From Ruminiclostridium sp. (GTDB lineage Bacteria; Bacillota; Clostridia; DSM-8532), in assembly GCA_003535195.1 (NCBI GenBank), contig DOHN01000028.1:51754-59051 (forward strand): 7,298 nt of DNA, written 5' to 3'. The position numbers and the translations under genes were made by a program. The notes beneath the pieces were generated by a model. It made no database searches and had not been told where the DNA came from. It saw nothing but the letters and a program-made list of their open reading frames with translations. Shown piece after piece: positions 1-6,960 of this stretch; position 1 is the first letter of the stretch; every line of letters starts with the position of its first letter.

Positions 1-920
1 ACCTGCTGCATTTTAAAAATATTCTTGAACTATTTTCGGACCCGTTCCGGACCTTAACCACAGGCTCCAAATCGAACCTCCGCCTTTCCCTGCTCTGCCT
101 CGATCCCAGAAAAATGCTGGACCGTCATATGTCTTCTGCCAGAAGCACCATCCTTTTTTCCGCCACCCTATCCCCTCTTGCATATTTTAAAAATATTCTC
201 GGGGGCAGGAATGAAGATGCCACATTAAGGCTCCCCTCCCCCTTCCCCCGTGAAAATCTTCTTGTGTTTAATGAGGACCGCATAGAGACACGTTTCCGTC
301 ATCGGGCAAGATTTTTGGAAGGGACCGCAAGATCCATTTATGATTGGGCCAGGACTCACAAAGGCAATGTCATGGTTTTTTTCCCGTCCTATAAATATCT
401 CCTGGACACCCTGGATATTTTCGAAGGATATGAAGGAGATTTTGAAATTCTCTGTCAGGACAGGGACATGGATGAACCGGCGCGGGATGCCTTTTTGGCA
501 CAGTTCGAGGCATATGGCGACATCACCCGCATCGCATTTTGTGTAATGGGCGGCGTTTTTGGCGAGGGTATCGATCTGGTGGGCGAGCGGCTGACAAGCG
601 TCATCATTGTAGGAGTGGGGCTGCCCCAGGTGTCGCCTGAGCAAGAGATCATGAAGGAGTATTATGATGAAAAAGACCATGCCGGGTTTACTTATGCATA
701 CACCTACCCGGGACTGAACAAAGTGCTGCAGGCCGCCGGCCGTCTCATCAGGACGGATACGGACCGGGGAGCTTTACTGCTCATTGATTCACGTTTTGCA
801 AGCCCGGACTATCTAAGGCTTCTGCCTGAGGAATGGCATCCCCTCCCCCGGGCTTCCCTCGGTTTTTCTCCGGGAGAAACCGCAAAGCAGTTCTGGGGTA
901 CGGACCAGGCACATGCTTAG
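1..920 (+). CDS. DinG/XPD-type ATP-dependent DNA helicase, C-terminal part (5' end outside window)
   Basis: The frame is open from base 3, and 305 residues are visible before the TAG stop. The methionine at 114 is internal, because family-like sequence (LLCLDP, then the SATLSP motif) runs across it. The visible part is the second RecA-like domain of a superfamily 2 helicase of the DinG/Rad3/XPD group. It has SATLSP at 159-176, a motif IV-like NVMVFFPSY, motif V GGVFGEGIDLVGE at 549-587, and motif VI QAAGRLIRTDTDRG at 729-770, which carries the arginines that contact ATP. Family members unwind DNA with ATP, usually 5' to 3', often with an Fe-S cluster in the N-terminal half; that half is not visible, so the cluster and the Walker motifs cannot be checked. 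No frameshift or lost motif is seen. It is convergent with the neighbouring operon and probably unrelated to it in function. The family call is secure; the exact subtype (DinG, YoaA or another clostridial paralogue) is not. Confidence 0.93.
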   Translation, partial: LLHFKNILELFSDPFRTLTTGSKSNLRLSLLCLDPRKMLDRHMSSARSTILFSATLSPLAYFKNILGGRNEDATLRLPSPFPRENLLVFNEDRIETRFRHRARFLEGTARSIYDWARTHKGNVMVFFPSYKYLLDTLDIFEGYEGDFEILCQDRDMDEPARDAFLAQFEAYGDITRIAFCVMGGVFGEGIDLVGERLTSVIIVGVGLPQVSPEQEIMKEYYDEKDHAGFTYAYTYPGLNKVLQAAGRLIRTDTDRGALLLIDSRFASPDYLRLLPEEWHPLPRASLGFSPGETAKQFWGTDQAHA

Positions 921-939
921 GCATAATAAAAATGGTGGA

Positions 940-2178
940 CTAGAATATGCCCAGAAATTTATGGGTAACCTGAATTTGAACGCGGTCGATAGTGCCCGCT
1001 GAAACGATATAGGCGAGATCTTTAGCGGCCAAATACACGCCTTTAATATCGGACTTTGAGGTATACCGGTCCATAATCTCCCCCGAGGTATTGATAAAAT
1101 ACACCTCGGAACCGGCCTGAACAGCGGTGGTTTCACCCATGGTGCAGATACTTGTCACCTTATCGTCTATAATCAGCTGCGCTTTTTGGGTAAAGTCCGC
1201 GTTGAGTATTCGGATGGTCGTCTCATACCTGCTTTCCCGGGATAAGACCTCCGTATTCAGCTCTGCCAGCACCGGGAATTTTCCCTTGATAACACCTGCC
1301 GCCGTGAGGGTTGAATCGGTAAACTCTTTACTCCAAACCGTATTGATGGCCGAGTCAATAACAATAAGGCTCTTTTCCCCGTAAAGGAAAAGGCGTTCCT
1401 TTTCCAGGGGAATCCCCCGGGCAAAGACCTCTTTTTGCCCTCGTATACTGGCCTTCTGGTTCATCTTGGGATCCAGGAATTCGAAAAAACCATTGGCTTC
1501 AATGCTGGAGGCCTCAATCCCGTTAACGACAAAGAGGGCCTGGTTGAATTTGGGGAAATGGAATACATCGAAGGGATAATAGTTGGAGACATTTCGGAAA
1601 GCAATCTCCTGCCCATCCTTGGAATAGGCGCGGATAGCACGTTTATATCCCGACTGGCTGCTTTCTGTAATGAGCAATATCCAGTTTTCACTTAAGGAAG
1701 CATTGACAAGATCCTCATCCAAAGTTTTCTCCCACAGCAGCCGCCCGTCACTTATGAGGCTTACATACCTGCCATTTAGGTCAGCTATCAGGATCTCCTT
1801 CTGATAAGCCTGGATATAAGGCTTTTTAAGGTTTACCGGGACATAGGCTTTTTCACGCCCGTCAGAATCATATATTCGCACGGAACTGATGTCGGCGACC
1901 GCCAAGTCACCGGAAACATCGATGCAGGATATTTTCGCACTGCTGTCATAGCTTGCAATTTTTTTGATATTTTCAGATAGCTGCTCTGAGCTTGCGGTAA
2001 ATACCCGGTTACGGAATCCCGATATCCCATCGGCAAATAAATCAATCGGGTTTATACCCATGAACGCATACATGGATACACCCGCAATGAAAATGACCAT
2101 GAACAGAAACAGGGCCAGCTTTGTAAAACTGAACCCTCTTTTCTCTTTATCCTTCTCCTTCAATTCATCTGCCGACAT
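940..2178 (-). CDS. DUF5711-like membrane-anchored beta-propeller protein
   Basis: 412 residues from ATG at 2178. The N-terminus is short and highly charged (residues 1-17). One hydrophobic segment follows at about 18-41, then a long extracytoplasmic domain; the positive residues before the segment fit an inside N-terminus. From about residue 80 onward there are repeated beta-strand units of the kind found in PQQ/WD-like propellers, for example SVRIYDSDGREK (99-110), VSLISDGRLLWEKTL (139-153), LIVIDSAINTVWSKEF (271-286) and SEVYFINTSGEIMDRY (357-372). About six or seven blades seem likely. No catalytic motif is visible. The overall pattern resembles the clostridial family DUF5711, whose function is not known to me. 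It is the last gene of the operon, 21 bases after the protease stop, and could serve as a membrane scaffold or sensor for the exported partners; that is inference. The family assignment is from memory of the pattern. Confidence 0.85.
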   Translation of the reverse strand: MSADELKEKDKEKRGFSFTKLALFLFMVIFIAGVSMYAFMGINPIDLFADGISGFRNRVFTASSEQLSENIKKIASYDSSAKISCIDVSGDLAVADISSVRIYDSDGREKAYVPVNLKKPYIQAYQKEILIADLNGRYVSLISDGRLLWEKTLDEDLVNASLSENWILLITESSQSGYKRAIRAYSKDGQEIAFRNVSNYYPFDVFHFPKFNQALFVVNGIEASSIEANGFFEFLDPKMNQKASIRGQKEVFARGIPLEKERLFLYGEKSLIVIDSAINTVWSKEFTDSTLTAAGVIKGKFPVLAELNTEVLSRESRYETTIRILNADFTQKAQLIIDDKVTSICTMGETTAVQAGSEVYFINTSGEIMDRYTSKSDIKGVYLAAKDLAYIVSAGTIDRVQIQVTHKFLGIF

Positions 2179-2190
2179 TAAAAATGCGAA

Positions 2191-2198
2191 TCCCCTTT
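2191..2198 (-). promoter_or_regulatory. Ribosome binding site of the propeller gene
   Basis: AAAGGGGA on the - strand lies 12 bases before the ATG at 2178, a rather long spacing. A TAA codon in the same frame sits just upstream of this site, so no longer start is possible and the ATG at 2178 is the first available. Confidence 0.55.
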
Positions 2199-2199
2199 A

Positions 2200-3675
2200 T
2201 TAATTCCTAAATAAACTCAATGCTTCCAAAGCTTTTGAATACTGCTTGTCATTTTTCGATCTCAGCTCTAAAAGCGTATTATTCAGCCAATCTCTAGTTT
2301 TTTGATCGATTCCTCCGGTCACCGGAAGTTTTGCTTCAACTTGATATTTTTTAACAGCCTCCTGGGTTTCAGAGCCAAATTGTTTATCAGCGGTAGCGGT
2401 AAAATATCCGGCGGCTTTCAGTATTCTCTCAGCATTATAAACTTCTTCACCGTAATTGTTAAGTATCAGCGTATCATTATTGGTTAATTTTTTTATCAGT
2501 GAAAGATCAACACCATTGGGGTAGCTGGGGTTTGCCACTGTAATTAAAGGTTTCAGACCGATTCCGTCAATGGACCTTCCCTTTGGCGTAAGATAATGGC
2601 CCGTAGTCAGCTTGACCGCTCCAAAAATCTCACCTTCTAAAGGATATACCCCCTCTAAGTTGAGCCATTCAAATTCAGCAACATAGTGGACGCCGTAAAG
2701 ATCCTTGTATTTCTTGCATGCCTCCGGGGTCAGGACGGCAAACATATTTTGGAATACACCTTTACCATAAGTCTGCTGTCCTATCAGAAATCCGCTTCCG
2801 GAATCCTCAAGGGCACCTCCTAGGATTTCGGAGGCGCTTGCCGTATTTTCATCTGCCAGTACGGCCACCTTGTAAGCCGCATGCTTGGCAGAAGAGGAGT
2901 AAACCTTATCCTCTAACAATTCTGATTTATAGTCCAGAGTGGTCACAATTCCCGGCGGCATCAATCTTCTTGCAATTTCAACCGCTTCATCCACAATCCC
3001 GCCCGGATTGGATCTTAAATCCAGAATAATTTTCGTGATGCCGTTTCGGTCGACTTCGTCCATTGCCTTTTCAAATTTGGAAGATGTTCCGCTGTTGAAA
3101 CTGTCAATGCGTATATAGGCGATATCTTCCTCAATTCTGTAGTGAACCGGATTGATGGTTACCGTACCTCTTATGATTGAAAATTCGAGGGTCTTATCCC
3201 CTCTCAAAACAGTTATGCGGACCGTTGTACCCACTTCCCCACGAATGGAGGAGGCAACGGCGCCGGTTTCCTTGCCGGCAACACTTTCACCGTCGACCGC
3301 CGTGATAAAATCCCCTTCCATGAGGCCGGATTTTTCAGCCGGGGAATTTTCGTATATCTTAATGATCTTAATGGCAGAATCGTCTTTTTCAAGGCCCGCA
3401 CCGATGCCCGCATAGTTTCCGTTAATACTTCTGTTGAAAGCCGCAAGTTCTTCCAGGTCATAGAAATCCGAATAGGGATCAAGACTTTGGAAAAAGCCCC
3501 TCAGGGAAGCCTTGAACACCTCTTCATCAGAAAAATCCCCATAGTACATTTCCTCTGCAAACTCGAGCATTGACTCTAAATAGGAACCATAATCCGAAGC
3601 CTGCACTTTAAAGCTTCCGGAAAACGTGAACAGGACAACAAGAACCAGGCAAAAAAGCCTTTTTATCCTTTTCAA
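2200..3675 (-). CDS. Exported S41 carboxyl-terminal processing peptidase with PDZ and peptidoglycan-binding domains
   Basis: 491 residues from a TTG start. Residues 1-26 form a signal peptide (KRIKR, hydrophobic core, likely cleavage after VQA). The helical N-terminal part carries the family's SLDPYSDFY signature (64-72). A PDZ domain spans about 85-170 (NYAGIGAGL, then ENSPAEKSGLMEGDFITAVDG). The S41 protease core spans about 171-378, with LDLRSNPGG at 218-226. By the spacing known from CtpB and Prc, the catalytic residues are Ser280 (in TASASEILGG), Lys305 (in TYGKGVFQ) and Gln309, so the enzyme should be active. Such enzymes cut exported proteins near their C-termini. Residues about 310-352, between KGVFQ and VKLTTGHYLTPKGRS, are some 30 residues longer than usual. 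The C-terminus (about 408-467) resembles a PG_binding_1 domain (AERILKAAGYF, then TQEAVKKYQ), suggesting wall attachment. It lies 24 bases after the SLH gene and 21 before the propeller gene. Its substrate is unknown; co-encoded exported proteins are candidates. Confidence 0.95.
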   Translation of the reverse strand: MKRIKRLFCLVLVVLFTFSGSFKVQASDYGSYLESMLEFAEEMYYGDFSDEEVFKASLRGFFQSLDPYSDFYDLEELAAFNRSINGNYAGIGAGLEKDDSAIKIIKIYENSPAEKSGLMEGDFITAVDGESVAGKETGAVASSIRGEVGTTVRITVLRGDKTLEFSIIRGTVTINPVHYRIEEDIAYIRIDSFNSGTSSKFEKAMDEVDRNGITKIILDLRSNPGGIVDEAVEIARRLMPPGIVTTLDYKSELLEDKVYSSSAKHAAYKVAVLADENTASASEILGGALEDSGSGFLIGQQTYGKGVFQNMFAVLTPEACKKYKDLYGVHYVAEFEWLNLEGVYPLEGEIFGAVKLTTGHYLTPKGRSIDGIGLKPLITVANPSYPNGVDLSLIKKLTNNDTLILNNYGEEVYNAERILKAAGYFTATADKQFGSETQEAVKKYQVEAKLPVTGGIDQKTRDWLNNTLLELRSKNDKQYSKALEALSLFRN

Positions 3676-3682
3676 TTGAATA

Positions 3683-3692
3683 CTTCCTTCCT
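3683..3692 (-). promoter_or_regulatory. Ribosome binding site that fixes the TTG start of the protease
   Basis: AGGAAGGAAG on the - strand; its last GGAAG ends 7 bases before TTG at 3675, which is ideal spacing. The reading from that TTG begins with a complete signal peptide. The next in-frame methionine is residue 36, beyond the signal peptide, so TTG is the probable true start. Confidence 0.75.
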
Positions 3693-3699
3693 GTAGCGC

Positions 3700-5235
3700 T
3701 TAGAATTGCATCATTCTGTCGGAATAATCCTTTATCATCTCATCTCCCATATAGGTAATGAGCCCATATAGAAGGTTTGCAGTATCCTCATTGGTCAATT
3801 GGGCCTTTGGATTGAATCTGCCTCTTTCATCAGCGGCGATCAGGCCAAGGTCATGGGCCACAGAAACGGCATTGCTGACATAGAGCGGAATGATATCATG
3901 GTCGGTAAACGGTGTCGATGCGGCGGGCCATGCCGCCAGATTCTCGAGGCCCAGAGCAGAAACCATCATTTTAACGGCATCTGCTTTTGTGATGTACTGG
4001 TTGGGATAAAAAAGGCCCTGGCCGTTTCCCCTGGTAATTCCCTTTGTATATGCCTGTTTGATCTCATTATAATAGATGTCATCGGTACTGACATCCCGAA
4101 AGGGCGATATCTCCGGTGTCTTTTTGCTTGACCTTCTGTTCGGCACAGTGGCTTTCCGGACATCGGGGTCTTCGGGTATATCATTTAAAGCTCTTATGAG
4201 CATCACAACAAATTCCCGCCTGGTAACAGGTTTAGCGGGATTAAAGCTGTTCCCGCTTCCGGGTATGACCTCCAGACCGTAGAGAATGCCGATGGCTTCC
4301 TCCGACCAATAGCCATTTAAGTGCTTTAAATCGGGAACCATAAGCCTTGAATAAACCGGTGAGGAAGCCATGCTCTGTGTATTTGCATAGGTCTTCATGA
4401 CATCGGTGGGATTCCCTTTTTTATCGAATTCGGGGAATCTGGCTGTATAGTCCAATGTTGCCTCTGTCCAGCTGTTTTGCACATAGCCCCCTTCAAAGCT
4501 GATTTGTGTCGGTTCATTTTCGGCATAATAAATTTGCTTCCGCGCTGTACTGGAAACAGTGATCTCTGCTGAGCCTCCCCATTGAACGGGAGTATCCGCG
4601 TTTCTTAGTTTGGTTTCAACCAAAACGTTGATTTTTTGAGTCTGGGTACTGCTCCAATATTGATCATAGGAGTAGATCCTCCCCGAAAAGTTTACGGTAA
4701 CGGTATCGGGATTTCTGGAGGCAGCTGCGTTGATGGAATAAATCTTGCTGCTGGAGAATTCTCCGGCATGATAGTTAATGGCCGGCTTGGGATCTGTCAG
4801 CATGGAACGGGAGAAGCCCCCTTCTATTAATCTGTAGGTTTTCCCGTCAATGGTAATAACCTCGGTGGGAGACTTGCTGAGTTTTGTTGTCTCAGTAATC
4901 TGTCCGTTGGATTTTGTCTCCTTGGAGGCAGTATACACGATGACCCTGTTCATAACTGCCTTATGCTCAGCATTTTCCAGCTTATAGGTGTAAGTTGAAC
5001 TGATTACATCATTTTTGTCTGTTTTTTTAATGGTGAGCGTACCTGACAGCTCAAAGGGTTTACCCGTCAAAAAGCACATTTCACTGTAATGATATTCATG
5101 CTCTTTATCTAAATTTTCAATGGAGATTCCGCCCTGGTACCCTAATGTACCTTCAACAGCCGATGCTTTAAGAGGCATCACAAGAAACGCTGCTAAAATT
5201 AATACTGCCGCCATCCATATAGTATTCTTCTTCAT
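3700..5235 (-). CDS. Exported protein with three C-terminal S-layer homology (SLH) domains
   Basis: 511 residues from ATG at 5235. A TTG five codons upstream (5250) is also in frame, but the codons between it and the ATG contain the ribosome binding site, so ATG is chosen. Residues 1-26 are a signal peptide (MKKN, hydrophobic stretch, cleavage after ASA). Residues about 27-300 are Ser/Thr-rich, apparently beta-rich, and match no family I recognise. Three SLH domains follow: about 302-350 (YWSEEAIGILYGLEVIPGS, then TRRE at 338-341), 378-429 (FRDVSTDD, ITRGNGQGLFYPNQYITKAD) and 442-491 (FTDHD, LGLIAADERGRFNPKAQLTNED). SLH domains bind secondary cell wall polymer, often pyruvylated. The TRAE-type motif is close to consensus only in the first copy (TRRE; then TKAD and TNED). 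A linker rich in Pro, Lys and Arg separates SLH1 and SLH2. The protein is probably wall-bound, with the N-terminal domain as the functional part. It lies 17 bases after the upstream gene. Confidence 0.93.
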   Translation of the reverse strand: MKKNTIWMAAVLILAAFLVMPLKASAVEGTLGYQGGISIENLDKEHEYHYSEMCFLTGKPFELSGTLTIKKTDKNDVISSTYTYKLENAEHKAVMNRVIVYTASKETKSNGQITETTKLSKSPTEVITIDGKTYRLIEGGFSRSMLTDPKPAINYHAGEFSSSKIYSINAAASRNPDTVTVNFSGRIYSYDQYWSSTQTQKINVLVETKLRNADTPVQWGGSAEITVSSTARKQIYYAENEPTQISFEGGYVQNSWTEATLDYTARFPEFDKKGNPTDVMKTYANTQSMASSPVYSRLMVPDLKHLNGYWSEEAIGILYGLEVIPGSGNSFNPAKPVTRREFVVMLIRALNDIPEDPDVRKATVPNRRSSKKTPEISPFRDVSTDDIYYNEIKQAYTKGITRGNGQGLFYPNQYITKADAVKMMVSALGLENLAAWPAASTPFTDHDIIPLYVSNAVSVAHDLGLIAADERGRFNPKAQLTNEDTANLLYGLITYMGDEMIKDYSDRMMQF

Positions 5236-5242
5236 GATTAAA

Positions 5243-5248
5243 CCTCCC
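5243..5248 (-). promoter_or_regulatory. Ribosome binding site of the SLH gene; rules out the upstream TTG
   Basis: GGGAGG on the - strand, 7 bases before the ATG at 5235. It lies within the five codons that would be added by starting at TTG 5250, which makes that longer start unlikely. Confidence 0.85.
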
Positions 5249-5252
5249 AAAA

Positions 5253-6908
5253 TTATTCGCAGATAATCAGAACTCCATGATCACTTTGCGCATGCCTCAT
5301 AATCCTGATTTCGTCGCCCCGTTTCAACAGGGAGATGGTTCCGACCTGTCCCTTTTTAACGACAACAGCATAATCAAGCACAGGAACTTCCAGGGAATTA
5401 TGATCATTTTTCTTCCACCGGTGGCTATCCGTATCGTAGATCATTGCATTGGTAAGGGTAACACTTGCAGGATCGCTGAGGGTTTCTTCGGAATCAGCAG
5501 CCGTCCCGGCATATAAGTCCGAGATCCGTCCGGATACGGGATTTTCCGCATAGGGCGCCAGGCTGATGAGTTGTATTTCGGTACCCTCTGCAATAATGTA
5601 CACACTTTTCCCTGCATAGTCCGAATCAAACTCACGCATATTGCCAATGCCATCCTCATCTAAAAGACGGCTTACATTCAGGTTAATATCAAAGGTTTTG
5701 GGCGTATTGGTGAACTCCCAGGTAACCCCGTTAAGCTTGGCAAAGGATTCTACCGTTAAGCTTTGAGCAGCTTTCACGCTTTTGATGCGGCCCCTGTAAA
5801 TCACCGGCCCACTATCCACAGTGCTTTCGCTGATCAATATGTTGGCCAGGTAAGTGCTGCCGTAGACGGGTTTCTCCATAGAAATCCTTACCGGATCAAG
5901 GGTGTTTAGAGCGCTGACATCAACCAACTTACCATCCTTAATGACAATGGTATCCTGATCAAATTTTATAAAATCGGAGGAGTTTTCAAGCTCCAGGCGC
6001 CCGCTGTCTGTACTTAGGAGATAATCTTTTGCGGTAGTTTCAAATTTAGGCTCCGAGCGGTAACCGGCCACTACAATTTTGTCAGACCCGTCCGATGATT
6101 TTTTTACAGCAAAATAGGCTGTGCCCGAAGTCCTGGCCGACGGCCTTACCTTATAGTCACTGTTAAAGCCAAAGCTCTGTATCCCGATCACCCGGGTGTT
6201 TTCCCAGCGGCCGTTTACAAATTCCTGAACGCCTGAAAGTACCAGAGAGTCCCTTATCTTATCAAAAAATTCAATATTTCCTCTGTAGATCCCCGAAACC
6301 GGCTTTGGGTTTTTCTCAATATCTATGCCGGCAATATCAATATTTTCGCCATCGGTCTGTGCCAGCAGCCTGATCCGATCGCCCGGCTGAATATCGGAAA
6401 TGCCCAGGGGCTTTCCGTTCTTAAAAACCGGAATGTTATTCGTTAAGGGATAGTGAATATAAACCCCGCTGTCATTTTTGACAATCAGTCCCGAAGCGCT
6501 TTTTAAATGAACGGTTCCATAAACCGGCTTATACCAGCTGCCGGCGCTTAATCTGCCGATATAGCCCTCTGCATCAAGCTCCAGAAACACTTTGTCCCCG
6601 GGCTGAATATTATCTGCCGTCACGGCAATGCCATCCCGAAGAATGACAATATCATAGCCATAGGTAAAATTTCTGACTACTGCAGTATTGACTGAAGGAT
6701 CGGCCTTTTTGTCCGAACTTAAGTAAACTGTCAAATAGCCGAGAGAAGGATTATTTTCCCTGACGATACCGCTTATAAGTCCATCCTCCCCGTTAAGCAC
6801 CACTGTTTCCGCCGATGCTGCATAAACATGTGGAAAGGTGTTATAGGCTGTTGTAAAAGCTATTACAGCAACCAAGGCCACAATAGCCGCTTTTTTAATA
6901 AACCGCAT
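5253..6908 (-). CDS. Exported modular beta-rich protein of unknown function
   Basis: 551 residues from ATG at 6908, with GGAGG 8 bases upstream. Residues 1-30 are a signal peptide (RFIKK, hydrophobic core, cleavage near VYA). The mature part appears all-beta and built from diverged modules. Module openings resemble each other: GLISGIVR (43-50), KPVYGTVH (127-134), KPVSGIYRG (202-210), GPVIYRGRI (367-375) and NPVSGRIS (456-463). A second recurring motif is a short glycine turn followed by a DIQPGD-type turn and a strand: RDGIAVTADNIQPGDKVFL (91-109), KNGKPLGISDIQPGDRIRL (163-181), a weaker KDGKLVDVSALNTLDPVRI (324-342) and KKGQVGTISLLKRGDEIRI (518-536). There is no SLH domain, LPXTG sorting signal or second membrane segment, so it is either released or held by partners. 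I see no enzyme motif and do not recognise the family; the GD-turn motif resembles small beta-barrel repeats in other clostridial exported proteins. As first gene of the operon it probably works with the SLH protein and the protease. Confidence 0.85.
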   Translation of the reverse strand: MRFIKKAAIVALVAVIAFTTAYNTFPHVYAASAETVVLNGEDGLISGIVRENNPSLGYLTVYLSSDKKADPSVNTAVVRNFTYGYDIVILRDGIAVTADNIQPGDKVFLELDAEGYIGRLSAGSWYKPVYGTVHLKSASGLIVKNDSGVYIHYPLTNNIPVFKNGKPLGISDIQPGDRIRLLAQTDGENIDIAGIDIEKNPKPVSGIYRGNIEFFDKIRDSLVLSGVQEFVNGRWENTRVIGIQSFGFNSDYKVRPSARTSGTAYFAVKKSSDGSDKIVVAGYRSEPKFETTAKDYLLSTDSGRLELENSSDFIKFDQDTIVIKDGKLVDVSALNTLDPVRISMEKPVYGSTYLANILISESTVDSGPVIYRGRIKSVKAAQSLTVESFAKLNGVTWEFTNTPKTFDINLNVSRLLDEDGIGNMREFDSDYAGKSVYIIAEGTEIQLISLAPYAENPVSGRISDLYAGTAADSEETLSDPASVTLTNAMIYDTDSHRWKKNDHNSLEVPVLDYAVVVKKGQVGTISLLKRGDEIRIMRHAQSDHGVLIICE

Positions 6909-6914
6909 TAAAAA

Positions 6915-6960
6915 TGCCTCCAGTAATAAATTCTATAAGAATTATCGTCATTTGGAGGCA
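6915..6960 (-). repeat. Compound inverted repeat over promoter and ribosome binding site
   Basis: TGCCTCCA (6915-6922 on +) and TGGAGGCA (6953-6960) form a perfect 8-bp inverted repeat with 30 bases between. Inside it, AATTC (6929-6933) and GAATT (6939-6943) form a second, 5-bp repeat that can be extended with one bulged base. On the - strand the outer stem is followed by TTTTT directly before the ATG. A transcript coming from upstream could therefore fold so that the ribosome binding site is paired, or terminate there. The wide loop makes either role uncertain. Confidence 0.55.
6917..6921 (-). promoter_or_regulatory. Ribosome binding site of the first operon gene
   Basis: GGAGG on the - strand, 8 bases before ATG 6908. 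The whole site lies in one arm of the inverted repeat 6915-6922/6953-6960, so it could be masked in longer transcripts. Confidence 0.85.

Noticed and set aside
229..250. Long pyrimidine-rich tract in the helicase
   Set aside because: Explained by codons for a Leu-Pro-Ser-Pro-Phe-Pro stretch, in frame, with no disruption of the protein.
225..680. 151-codon open frame on the - strand inside the helicase
   Set aside because: It lies antisense to a clear helicase domain, has no ribosome binding site noticed, and its translation has no coherent domain.
901..925. ATGC-TTAG-GCAT hairpin at the helicase stop as a terminator
   Set aside because: Four base pairs only, and followed by an A-rich run rather than T on the + strand.
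1435..1695. 86-codon + strand frame within the propeller gene
   Set aside because: Antisense shadow of the propeller coding frame, without a start site context or recognisable product.
5236..5250. Longer start (TTG 5250) for the SLH protein
   Set aside because: The added five codons contain GGGAGG, the ribosome binding site for ATG 5235, and the signal peptide begins properly at that ATG.
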